Shown here: positions 26,392 to 34,592 of the stretch, piece after piece
How positions within the stretch are numbered: position 1 is the stretch's first letter
How the letters are laid out: the number at the start of each line of letters is the position of its first letter
DNA from: Bradyrhizobium niftali
GTDB taxonomy: Bacteria > Pseudomonadota > Alphaproteobacteria > Rhizobiales > Xanthobacteraceae
DNA: 64,000 bases
Reading direction: 5' to 3'
NCBI RefSeq assembly: GCF_004571025.1
Contig: NZ_SPQT01000009.1
Span: forward strand, 62,001 to 126,000
Made by a program: the position numbers and the translations under genes
Notes under the pieces: model-generated
Database searches by the model: none
What the model saw: the letters and a program-made list of their open reading frames with translations, nothing else
Told to the model about the DNA's origin: nothing

Positions 26392-26572
26392 GTCCGAAGT
26401 TCCTGAGAATGCAGCCTTATCGGGCCTGACGGCGCGCCGCAAGGTGGCCAAAAGGGCGGTCTGGCAGCGTTGCAATTGGGGCGGTGGCCGCTATAGTCCG
26501 CGCGAATTTGACCGAGCCGGTCGCCTTTGAGGGCCTGACCGGCCTTCCCCCGTTGTCACGAGGATCGTCCGA

Positions 26573-26941
26573 ATGCTGATTACCCCTGCGTATGCCCAGG
26601 CCGCGGGCGCCGGCGACACCAACAGCATGTTGATGTCGCTGCTGCCGTTCGCCCTGATCTTCGTGATCATGTACTTCCTGATTCTGCGTCCGCAGCAGAA
26701 GAAGGTCCGTGACCACGCCGACCTCGTGAAGAACATCCGTCGCGGCGACACCGTCGTGACCTCGGGCGGCCTCGTCGGCAAGGTCACCAAGGTCGTCGAC
26801 GACGACCAGATCGAGTTCGAGATTTCCGATGGCGTCCGCGTACGGCAGATGCGCCAGATGATCTCCGGCGTGCGCGCCAAGGGTGAGCCGGCCAAGGATA
26901 GCGCGAAGGAAGCCGCCAAGGACGACGCCGCGTCGAAGTGA
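26573..26941 (+). CDS. yajC: Preprotein translocase subunit YajC
   Basis: Small inner-membrane accessory of SecDF. The 122-residue product has one transmembrane helix (LLPFALIFVIMYFLILRP), the RPQQKK motif just after it, the GGLVGKV core, and a Lys/Ala-rich C-terminus. First gene of the yajC-secD-secF cluster; secD starts 47 nt downstream. Confidence 0.95.
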   Translation: MLITPAYAQAAGAGDTNSMLMSLLPFALIFVIMYFLILRPQQKKVRDHADLVKNIRRGDTVVTSGGLVGKVTKVVDDDQIEFEISDGVRVRQMRQMISGVRAKGEPAKDSAKEAAKDDAASK

Positions 26942-26988
26942 TCGCTTCCGCGAGCATCTCAAGTCTCCTGATCTGACAGGTCCAGTCG

Positions 26989-28593
26989 ATGTTGTATTTC
27001 ACGCGGTGGAGAGCGCTCGGGATTATCCTGACGGCGCTGATCGTGTGCCTCTGCGCGGTCCCGAACTTCTTCCCCGAGGCGCAGGTCAAGACCTGGCCCG
27101 CCTGGGCGCAGCGCCGGCTCGTGCTCGGCCTCGACCTCCAGGGCGGCTCCTATCTGCTGCTCGAGGTCGATTCCAACTATGTGAAGAAGGAGAGGCTGGA
27201 CCAGGTCCGCGATGACGTTCGCCGGACGCTGCGCGACGCCAAGATCGGGTTCACCGGCGGCGTCACCGTGCGCAACGACGCGGCCGAGGTTCGCATCACC
27301 AAGGAAACCGACGTCCAGCCGGCGCTCGCCAAGCTGCGCGAATTGTCCCAGCCGCTCGGCGGTCTGATGGGCTCCAGCGGTCAGCGCGACCTTGAAGTGA
27401 CCGACGCCGGTGGCGGCGTTATCCGCCTGAGCATCCCGCAGGCCGCGATGCTCGACCGCATGCGCAAGACGATCGAGCAATCGATCCAGATCGTCGAGCG
27501 CCGCGTCAACGAGCTCGGCACCGTCGAGCCCGTCATCCAGCGCCAGGGCAACGACCGCATCCTGGTGCAGGTCCCCGGTCTTCAGGACCCGACCCGCCTG
27601 AAGGAACTGCTGGGCAAGACCGCGAAGATGGAATTCCGCATGGTCGACACCTCCGTGCCGCCGGATCAGGCGCAGCAGGGCAGGTTGCCGCCGGAATCCG
27701 ATCTCCTGATGAGCGCCTCGCCACCGCCCACGCCTTACGTGGTCAAGAAGCAGGTGCTGGTCGCCGGCGGCGATCTGACCGACGCCCAGGCGAGCTTCGA
27801 CCAGCGCACCGGTGAGCCGGTCGTCAGCTTCAAGTTCAACACATCTGGCGCACGCAAGTTCTCGCAGGCGACGCAAGAGAACGTGGGGCTGCCCTTCGCC
27901 ATCGTGCTCGACAACAAGGTGATCTCGGCGCCCGTCATCCGCGAGCCGATCACCGGCGGCCAGGGCCAGATTTCCGGCAATTTCACCGTGCAATCGGCCA
28001 ACGATCTCGCGATCCTCCTGCGCGCCGGCGCGCTGCCGGCGCCGCTGACGGTTGTCGAGGAGCGCACCGTCGGTCCGGGCCTCGGCCAGGACTCGATCGA
28101 GAAGGGCGAGCTTGCGGCTTACGTCGGCTCGATCCTGGTCATCATCTTCATGCTGGTGACCTATCGCCTGTTCGGGGTGTTCGCCAACATCGCGGTGGCC
28201 ATCAACGTCGCCATGATCTTCGGCCTGTTGTCGCTGCTCAACGCCACGCTGACGCTGCCCGGCATCGCCGGTATCGTGCTCACCGTCGGCATCGCTGTGG
28301 ACTCCAACGTGCTGATCTACGAGCGCATCCGCGAGGAGCTGCGCGGCGGCCGCAACGCGATCTCGGCGATCGATGCCGGCTTCAAGCGGGCGCTCGCGAC
28401 CATCCTCGATTCCAACATCACCACCTTCATTGCCGCCGCGGTGTTGTTCTACATCGGCACCGGCCCGGTGCGCGGCTTCGCCGTGACGCTCGGTATCGGC
28501 ATCATCACCACGGTGTTCACCGCCTTCACCCTGACCCGGCTGATCGTCGCCGGGTGGGTGCGGTGGAAGCGGCCGCAGAGCGTGCCGATCTAG
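26989..28593 (+). CDS. secD: Protein translocase subunit SecD
   Basis: Proton-driven partner of SecYEG that pulls secreted proteins into the periplasm. The 534-residue product has an N-terminal membrane helix, GLDLQGGSYLLLEV, a large periplasmic P1 region with GQGQISGNF, then five membrane helices with the RND signature GIAVDSNVLIYERIREELR. Good length for the family. secF starts 10 nt downstream. Confidence 0.96.
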   Translation: MLYFTRWRALGIILTALIVCLCAVPNFFPEAQVKTWPAWAQRRLVLGLDLQGGSYLLLEVDSNYVKKERLDQVRDDVRRTLRDAKIGFTGGVTVRNDAAEVRITKETDVQPALAKLRELSQPLGGLMGSSGQRDLEVTDAGGGVIRLSIPQAAMLDRMRKTIEQSIQIVERRVNELGTVEPVIQRQGNDRILVQVPGLQDPTRLKELLGKTAKMEFRMVDTSVPPDQAQQGRLPPESDLLMSASPPPTPYVVKKQVLVAGGDLTDAQASFDQRTGEPVVSFKFNTSGARKFSQATQENVGLPFAIVLDNKVISAPVIREPITGGQGQISGNFTVQSANDLAILLRAGALPAPLTVVEERTVGPGLGQDSIEKGELAAYVGSILVIIFMLVTYRLFGVFANIAVAINVAMIFGLLSLLNATLTLPGIAGIVLTVGIAVDSNVLIYERIREELRGGRNAISAIDAGFKRALATILDSNITTFIAAAVLFYIGTGPVRGFAVTLGIGIITTVFTAFTLTRLIVAGWVRWKRPQSVPI

Positions 28594-28603
28594 GAGCCTG
28601 ATT

Positions 28604-29623
28604 GTGAATCACACCGTTCTCATCGGGCTCGGCGTCCTCATCGCCATTCTCACCGTGGTCGCGGCCCTCGGCTTGCTGCCGTCGTTGCGCATCGTCCCGG
28701 ACAACACGCATTTCGACTTCACGCGATTCCGCCGTATCAGCTTCCCGATCTCGGCGGCGCTGTCGATCGTCGCCATCACGCTGTTCTTCACCCACGGCCT
28801 GAACCTCGGTATCGACTTCAAGGGCGGCACGTTGCTGGAGGTGCGGGCCAAGTCCGGCGCCGCCGACATCGCGGCGATGCGCACGACGCTGGATGGCTTG
28901 CGTCTGGGCGAGGTCCAGCTCCAGCAATTCGGCGGGCCCGAGAACGTCCTGATCCGCGTCGCGGAGCAGCCGGGCGGCGATACCGCCCAGCAGGCGGCCG
29001 TGCAGAAGGTCCGTACCGCGCTCGGCGATTCCATCGAGTACCGCCGCGTCGAGGTGCTCGGTCCGCGCGTCGCCGGTGAGCTCTTGGCCTACGGCATGCT
29101 CGGCCTGATGCTCGCGATCGTCGCGATCCTGATCTATCTCTGGTTCCGCTTCGAATGGCAGTTCGCGCTCGGCGCCATGATCGCCAACGTGCACGACATC
29201 GTGCTCACGATCGGCTTCATGTCGATCAGCCAGGTCGATTTCGACCTGACCAGCATCGCCGCGCTGCTCACCATTCTCGGCTATTCGCTCAACGACACCG
29301 TCGTCATCTACGACCGTATCCGAGAAATGCTGCGGCGTTACAAGAAGATGCCGATGCCGCAGCTGCTCAACGAGTCCATCAACTCGACGCTGTCGCGCTC
29401 GATCATCACCCACGTCACGGTGACGCTGGCGTTGCTGGCGCTCCTCCTGTTTGGCGGTCACGCCATCCACAGCTTCACCGCGGTGATGATGTTCGGCGTG
29501 GTGCTGGTCGGCACCTACACCTCGATCTTCATCGCGGCGCCGATCCTGATCTATCTCGGCGTCGGCGAGCATCGCGAAGATGCGCCCGATACGGCTACGC
29601 CGGCGAAGAAAAACAAGGCATGA
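28604..29623 (+). CDS. secF: Protein translocase subunit SecF
   Basis: Forms the SecDF complex. The 339-residue product has GIDFKGGTLLEV, then the membrane block with SLNDTVVIYDRIREML. Initiation is predicted at GTG (28604). The first 22 residues form an additional hydrophobic helix (VLIGLGVLIAILTVVAALGLL) ahead of the usual SecF N-terminus around VPDNTHFDFTRFR. No ATG lies between that could give the shorter form. Confidence 0.93.
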   Translation: MNHTVLIGLGVLIAILTVVAALGLLPSLRIVPDNTHFDFTRFRRISFPISAALSIVAITLFFTHGLNLGIDFKGGTLLEVRAKSGAADIAAMRTTLDGLRLGEVQLQQFGGPENVLIRVAEQPGGDTAQQAAVQKVRTALGDSIEYRRVEVLGPRVAGELLAYGMLGLMLAIVAILIYLWFRFEWQFALGAMIANVHDIVLTIGFMSISQVDFDLTSIAALLTILGYSLNDTVVIYDRIREMLRRYKKMPMPQLLNESINSTLSRSIITHVTVTLALLALLLFGGHAIHSFTAVMMFGVVLVGTYTSIFIAAPILIYLGVGEHREDAPDTATPAKKNKA

Positions 29624-29683
29624 TCCGAACCGCACGCCCTCGCACGCGTTTGCGAGGGCAGTAAGCCCATTCGGACCAAGCTC

Positions 29684-30067
29684 ATGACCGGCGATCCCAA
29701 CGCACCGCATTTTCCGCGCTCGGCGCCGATCGAGGCCTATGGCAAGGGCGGCTTCGCCTTTGCCGGCATGTCGCACCGGGGATCGCTGCTCTGTCTGCCC
29801 GATGCGATCTGGGCCTGGGATGTGACGGACCCCGCGAAGATCGATCGCTATTCGCTGGATCGGGTCTTCGCGGCCGCCAACAGCATCGACACGCTCCTGA
29901 TCGGCACCGGAACCGGGGTCTGGCTGCCGCCGCCGGCGCTGCGGCAGGCCCTGAAGGCGGTGAGGGTGGTGCTGGACACCATGCAGACCGGCCCGGCCGT
30001 GCGTACCTACAACATCATGATCGGCGAACGACGCCGCGTTGCGGCCGCGCTGATCGCCGTGCCATGA
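29684..30067 (+). CDS. Mth938/DUF498 family protein (NDUFAF3 homologue)
   Basis: A 127-residue Mth938-domain protein: PIEAYGKGGFAFAG, then LLIGTGTGVWLPP and VVLDTMQTGPAVRTYNIMIGE. The human homologue NDUFAF3 is a mitochondrial complex I assembly factor. The gene follows secF and overlaps the next gene by 4 nt (ATGA), whose product resembles a second complex I assembly factor. A role in complex I assembly here is inference from those relations. Confidence 0.85.
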   Translation: MTGDPNAPHFPRSAPIEAYGKGGFAFAGMSHRGSLLCLPDAIWAWDVTDPAKIDRYSLDRVFAAANSIDTLLIGTGTGVWLPPPALRQALKAVRVVLDTMQTGPAVRTYNIMIGERRRVAAALIAVP

Positions 30068-30927
30068 GCAGCGCTGCACCTCCGCCCGATTCCGTCGCCT
30101 TCTGCGCCGATCTCGTGCGCAGCCACGACTTTCCGCGCTATGTCGCGACCCTGTTCGCACCCGCCGCCGAGCGCCGTGCGCTGCTCGCGCTCTATGCCTT
30201 CAATGTCGAGATCGTCCGGGTCCGCGACCAGGTGAGCCAGCCCTTGCCCGGCGAAATCCGCCTGCAATGGTGGACCGACATGCTCTCCGGCCATGTCCAT
30301 GGCAGCGCCGAGGGCAATCCGGTGGCGGCCGAGCTGCTGCGCGCGATCCGCGATTTCGACCTGCCGGTCGAGCCGCTGTCGCTGCTCGCCGACGAGCACC
30401 AGTTCGATCTCTACAACGATCCGATGCCGACCATGGCGGCGCTGGAAGGCTATCTGGCTGCGACCTGTTCGGCGTTGTTCGCCCTCGCTGCGCGGATCAT
30501 GGGGCCGCCGTCGGATGCGGTCGAGCATCTTGCCCGTCATGCCGGGCTGGCGCAGGGCATCGTGCAGGTCATCGCCAATCTGCCGCGCGATGCCGCGCAC
30601 CGGCAGCTGTTCCTGCCGCAGCAGGTGCTGGCGAGCCACAATTGCAACATCGAGGATGTGTTCGCCAGCAAGGAGACGCCCAGTCTCCATGCGGTGCTCG
30701 AACAGCTTGCGGGTGAAGCCCGGCAGCATGTGACGACGGCCTCGTCGCTGCTCGCGCAGCTGCCGTCGTCAATGCGGCCGGCGTTCCTGCCGCTGAGCCA
30801 GGCGCAGGCCGATCTGAAGCGCCTGTCGCGTCCGGGACGCAATCCGTTCACGCCGCAGCCTTCGTCGCGGCTGCGCACGCTGTGGACGCTGTGGCGGGCT
30901 TCACGTTCCCGGGAATTTACCAAATAG
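30064..30927 (+). CDS. Squalene/phytoene synthase-like protein (NDUFAF6-like)
   Basis: A 287-residue all-helical protein of the squalene/phytoene synthase superfamily. The aspartate-rich catalytic motifs are not intact: where DxxxD is expected the sequence reads YAFNVEIVRVRDQV, and the second site reads QVIANLPRDAAHRQLFLP. No carotenoid or hopanoid genes are nearby. Overlap with the Mth938 gene and loss of catalytic residues fit NDUFAF6, a complex I assembly factor, rather than an active prenyl transferase. The automatic label phytoene synthase would probably mislead. Confidence 0.82.
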   Translation: MSSAAPPPDSVAFCADLVRSHDFPRYVATLFAPAAERRALLALYAFNVEIVRVRDQVSQPLPGEIRLQWWTDMLSGHVHGSAEGNPVAAELLRAIRDFDLPVEPLSLLADEHQFDLYNDPMPTMAALEGYLAATCSALFALAARIMGPPSDAVEHLARHAGLAQGIVQVIANLPRDAAHRQLFLPQQVLASHNCNIEDVFASKETPSLHAVLEQLAGEARQHVTTASSLLAQLPSSMRPAFLPLSQAQADLKRLSRPGRNPFTPQPSSRLRTLWTLWRASRSREFTK

Positions 30928-30972
30928 CGGTTGGCTTGTCGCCCGCGCCGGGCAAATGCTCTATGCTGTCCC

Positions 30973-32217
30973 ATGGCTGACTTGTCCCAAACCAATTCCT
31001 CCGATCTCAGCGGCCTTCCGGTCGCGCCTAGCGACATTCACGCGGCCGCCGAGACCATCCGGGGTGCCGTCGTCGAGACGCCCTGTAGCTACAGCCGCAC
31101 GCTGAGCAATATCTGCGGCTGCGACATCTGGCTCAAATTCGAGAACCTCCAGTTCACCTCCTCGTTCAAGGAGCGCGGCGCGCTCAACCGCCTCACGGCA
31201 CTGACCCCGGAGGAGCGTGCACGCGGCGTCATCGCCATGTCGGCGGGCAACCACGCGCAGGGCGTCGCCTATCACGCCAGGCGGCTCGGCATTCCCGCCA
31301 CCATCGTGATGCCGGTCGGCACGCCCATGGTGAAGGTCGAGAACACGAAGCACCACGGCGCGGAGGTGGTGGTGACGGGCGCAACGCTGGAGGAGGCGGC
31401 CGCGTTCGCGCGTAGCCACGGCGAAGCTCACGGCATGATCTTCGTCCACCCTTACGACGATCCGCTTGTCATCGCGGGGCAGGGCACCGTCGGGCTGGAG
31501 ATGTTGAAGGCGGTGCCGGAGCTCGACACGCTGGTCGTCCCGATCGGCGGCGGCGGCCTGATCAGCGGCATCGGCATTGCCGCGAAATCGATCAAGCCAT
31601 CGCTGCGGATTCTGGGCGTCGAGGCCTGGCTCTATCCCTCGATGTACAATGCCATCCATGACGGCAATCTGCCCGCGCGCGGCGATACGCTCGCCGAGGG
31701 CATCGCGGTGAAATCGCCGGGCAAGATCACGACTGAAATCGTCCGGCGCCTCGTCGACGACATCGCGCTCGTCAACGAGGCCGAGCTCGAGCGCGCGCTC
31801 GCGACCCTGATCTCGATCGAGAAGACGGTCGTCGAGGGCGCCGGCGCCGCCGGCCTCGCCGCGCTGATGTCCGATCCGTCCCGCTTTGCCGGCCAGAAGG
31901 TCGGCCTGGTGCTGAGCGGCGGCAATATCGACACGCGGCTGATCGCCTCCGTCCTGACCCGCGAACTGGCGCGCGAGGGGCGGCTGACCCAGCTGTCGCT
32001 CGATATCCCCGACCGGCCCGGCCAATTGGCCGCAGTGGCTGCGCTGCTGGCCGAGGCTGGCGCCAACATCATCGAGGTCTCGCATCAGCGGACCTTCTCC
32101 GACCTGCCGGCCAAGGCGACGCTGCTGCAGCTCGTGATCGAGACCCGCGACAGCGCCCATCTCGACGAGGTCATGGCGAGGCTCAGTGCATCCGGATTGA
32201 GCGCGCGCTGCACCTGA
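30973..32217 (+). CDS. ilvA: Threonine ammonia-lyase
   Basis: PLP enzyme making 2-oxobutanoate from threonine, the first step toward isoleucine. The 414-residue product has PLP lysine K66 in SSFKERGA, the phosphate-binding IGGGGLISG loop, and a C-terminal ACT-like domain (about 335-414; LDIPDRPGQLAAVAALLAE). The single short regulatory domain resembles the TdcB-plus-ACT form rather than the enterobacterial IlvA with two. The start gives MADLSQTNS; an ATG 42 nt upstream is less likely. Confidence 0.9.
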   Translation: MADLSQTNSSDLSGLPVAPSDIHAAAETIRGAVVETPCSYSRTLSNICGCDIWLKFENLQFTSSFKERGALNRLTALTPEERARGVIAMSAGNHAQGVAYHARRLGIPATIVMPVGTPMVKVENTKHHGAEVVVTGATLEEAAAFARSHGEAHGMIFVHPYDDPLVIAGQGTVGLEMLKAVPELDTLVVPIGGGGLISGIGIAAKSIKPSLRILGVEAWLYPSMYNAIHDGNLPARGDTLAEGIAVKSPGKITTEIVRRLVDDIALVNEAELERALATLISIEKTVVEGAGAAGLAALMSDPSRFAGQKVGLVLSGGNIDTRLIASVLTRELAREGRLTQLSLDIPDRPGQLAAVAALLAEAGANIIEVSHQRTFSDLPAKATLLQLVIETRDSAHLDEVMARLSASGLSARCT

Positions 32218-32233
32218 GCGCGCGGCCGTCCCG

Positions 32234-33412
32234 TTATCGCGGCGTCAGGCCCGCGAGGTGGCCGATCAGCCGGTCGATCTCGGCTTCGGTGTTGTAGTAG
32301 TGCGGGGAGGCGCGCACGAGCGGCGGCAGCGCCCGGATCTCTGCGTCAATGCGGGTGCTCGACGGATGTGAAGCACCGATGGTGATGCCGGCGGCAGCGG
32401 CACTGCCGACAATCGCGTCCGCCTCATATCCGTCCATCGTGAAGCTGACGATGGCGCCTGGTGTGCGTCCGAGGTCGCGAATTGTGATGCCGCGAACGGA
32501 GGCGAGTCCGCCCCGAAGGCGGTCCGCCAGCAGGCGGCAGCGCTGCTCGATAGCCCCCATGCCGATATCGAGCGCGTAGTCGACGGCAGCGCCGAGCCCG
32601 AGCCGCGCTGCGTAGTTGTTCTCCCAGGTCTCGAAACGGCGCGCATCGTCGCGGAGGCGATATTGGTCACGCGAGACCCAGGGCGCCGCGAAGTGATCGA
32701 TCATCGGCGGCTCGAGCCGTTGCAGCAGCTCGCGGCGGACATAGAGAAAGCCGGTGCCGCGCGGGCCGCGCAGGAATTTGCGCCCCGTCGCCGACAGCAT
32801 GTCGCAGCCGATGGCTTCGACGTCGACCGCCATCTGGCCGACCGCCTGGCAGGCGTCGAGCAGATAGGGAATGCCGTGCGCCCGCGCGATCTTGCCGACG
32901 GCCGCGGCGGGGTTGACCAGCCCGCCATTGGTCGGAACCCAGGTGATGGCGATCAGCTTCACGCGCTCGTCGATCATGCGTTCGAGCGCGTGGATGTCGA
33001 GCTCCCCGCGGGGATCGCTCGGCACGACCTCGATGACCGCGCCTGTGCGCCTGGCGACCTGAAGAAACGCGACATAGTTGGCTGCGTACTCCGCCTCGGC
33101 GGTCAGGATGCGATCGCCTTTGCGGAATGAAAGCGCATAGAACGCCATCTGCCAGGCAATTGTCGCGTTCTCCAGAAGCGCGATCTCATCGGGCGCGGCA
33201 TTCAGCAGGCGGCCTACCGAGCCGTAGACTGAATCAAGCCGGCGCGCCTCGCGGTCGGCGGCGGCATAGCCTCCGATCTCGCTCTCGAGGTCGATATGCC
33301 CCTTCATTGCCGCGACGACGGCGGCCGGCATGAGAGCCGCGCCCGCGTTGTGGAGATACGCCAGCCGCTCAGCAGCCGGTGTGTCGGCGCGTATTCGGTC
33401 GATGTCGATCAA
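32234..33412 (-). CDS. Class V aminotransferase-fold PLP enzyme
   Basis: A 392-residue fold-type I PLP protein of the cysteine desulfurase/isopenicillin N epimerase-like group. The PLP lysine is in SATGRKFLRGPRGTGF; the upstream aspartate is in YLLDACQAVGQMAVD. No ATG exists near the natural N-terminus (LIDIDRIRADTPAAERLAYL), so a TTG at 33412 is proposed. In-frame sequence further upstream is a shadow of the GFA gene. The reaction is not determinable. It converges with ilvA. Confidence 0.82.
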   Translation of the reverse strand: MIDIDRIRADTPAAERLAYLHNAGAALMPAAVVAAMKGHIDLESEIGGYAAADREARRLDSVYGSVGRLLNAAPDEIALLENATIAWQMAFYALSFRKGDRILTAEAEYAANYVAFLQVARRTGAVIEVVPSDPRGELDIHALERMIDERVKLIAITWVPTNGGLVNPAAAVGKIARAHGIPYLLDACQAVGQMAVDVEAIGCDMLSATGRKFLRGPRGTGFLYVRRELLQRLEPPMIDHFAAPWVSRDQYRLRDDARRFETWENNYAARLGLGAAVDYALDIGMGAIEQRCRLLADRLRGGLASVRGITIRDLGRTPGAIVSFTMDGYEADAIVGSAAAAGITIGASHPSSTRIDAEIRALPPLVRASPHYYNTEAEIDRLIGHLAGLTPR

Positions 33413-33437
33413 ATGGGGCTCTCGTGCTTTGGCCGCG

Positions 33438-33851
33438 TCAATGCGGCATCTCTTCGAACTGCGGCAGGTGGAGCGGCGTATTCCAGGACATGCGACGCTT
33501 GGTGAACATCTCGAGCTTCGGCGCGACCAGGTCGGGCCGGTCGAGGCTTCCCAACTGAACGAAGACCGTTTTGGGGAAACTGTCGAGGTTCGAGCTGAAC
33601 ACCCGCGAGCCGCATTCGGGGCAGAAGTTTCGGTCGAGGCCTTTGCCGGAGTTCGCGACGTAGTGAAAGGCCTTCGGCTTGCCGTTGAGAAGCGTGAAGT
33701 CATCCTCCGGCACGGCAAAGAAAGTTGCCATCTCGCCGCCTGAGGCGCGCTTGCAGTCGTTGCAATGACAATTGGCGATGAAGGACGGATCGGTGTCGAA
33801 TTCGAACTTGATGGCGCCACAGGCGCATTGAGCGGTGTATTTTTTGGCCAT
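33438..33851 (-). CDS. GFA / CENP-V domain protein
   Basis: A 137-residue zinc protein of the glutathione-dependent formaldehyde-activating enzyme-like family. Zinc ligands are visible: C9/C11 (QCACG), C28/C30/C33 (CHCNDC) and C77/C80 (CPECG). Despite the family name, most members have no proven formaldehyde activity. The start MAKKYTAQCACG follows family custom. Located just upstream of the aminotransferase gene on the same strand, 25 nt apart, so they may share a transcript. Confidence 0.88.
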   Translation of the reverse strand: MAKKYTAQCACGAIKFEFDTDPSFIANCHCNDCKRASGGEMATFFAVPEDDFTLLNGKPKAFHYVANSGKGLDRNFCPECGSRVFSSNLDSFPKTVFVQLGSLDRPDLVAPKLEMFTKRRMSWNTPLHLPQFEEMPH

Positions 33852-33943
33852 TGATCGCCTCGAATTGGTCCAAGACAGCGGCGGGGCCATATTGGCTGGC
33901 CGCAGAAGCGCGCGCAACGGTGCTTGCCGCGCAGCGTCTCGTC

Positions 33944-34501
33944 TCAGATGCAGAGGCTGAGCAGCTTGATGTGGCACTCGCTGGATTTTGGCTTCTTCGC
34001 GGGCGCGGCCTCGCGCTTCACGGCAACCAGCGGTTCCTTGTCCTTCTTGCCTTTGCTCTTGCCCTTCGGCTCGTAGTCGCCCGCGATCACCATGGCCCAA
34101 TAGGTGCGCTTGCCGCTGGAAGTTTTGGCGCTTGCAATGCCGACGCGGGAGGCGTTGTGCAGCAAGAGGTTCTTGCGATGCCCGGACGAGTCGATCCACT
34201 GGCCGAGCGTCTTCTCGAAATTGTCGTAGCCATAGGCGATGTTCTCGGCTGCGCGCCCCGCGCCGGCCGGTGCGACGCGGCGGTTGAACGGTCCGAGAGC
34301 GTCGTGGCTGAGGTCGTCCTTCGCCGCCATCGCGCGCGCCTGGTCCATGGCGATGCGGTCGAGGGTTGAATCGCGGACGACGCGGACTTCACCGTTCTTG
34401 AGGCGAAAGCTGGAGATCAGCTCGGCCGGGGATTCGGCCATCGCGGGCGCGGCTGCGAACAGGAGAAGGCCAGCGATCACGCCGCCAACCACACGATGCA
34501 T
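33944..34501 (-). CDS. Secreted CAP-domain protein
   Basis: A 185-residue protein with a signal peptide (HRVVGGVIAGLLLFAAAPAMA) and a CAP/SCP domain (about 30-140; RAAENIAYGYDNFEKTLGQW and SSGHRKNLL). The tail (about 145-185) is Lys-rich with two cysteines near the end (SECHIKLLSLCI). Four possible ATGs lie within 21 nt. The one at 34501 has GGGGGA at a suitable distance; 34504, 34507 and 34522 cannot be excluded. The role of bacterial CAP proteins is mostly unknown. Confidence 0.83.
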   Translation of the reverse strand: MHRVVGGVIAGLLLFAAAPAMAESPAELISSFRLKNGEVRVVRDSTLDRIAMDQARAMAAKDDLSHDALGPFNRRVAPAGAGRAAENIAYGYDNFEKTLGQWIDSSGHRKNLLLHNASRVGIASAKTSSGKRTYWAMVIAGDYEPKGKSKGKKDKEPLVAVKREAAPAKKPKSSECHIKLLSLCI

Positions 34502-34592
34502 CATCATCCCCCGAATGCCCATGACCTGCCGCCCGAATGATCCGATCGCTTCTCTATCGCCAATGTGGACGCTTCAAGGCGCGCGTCGTCCG

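Noticed and set aside
26989..27040. Possible fusion or frameshift at the yajC/secD junction
   Set aside because: Both genes have normal ends and a 47-nt spacer; nothing is broken.
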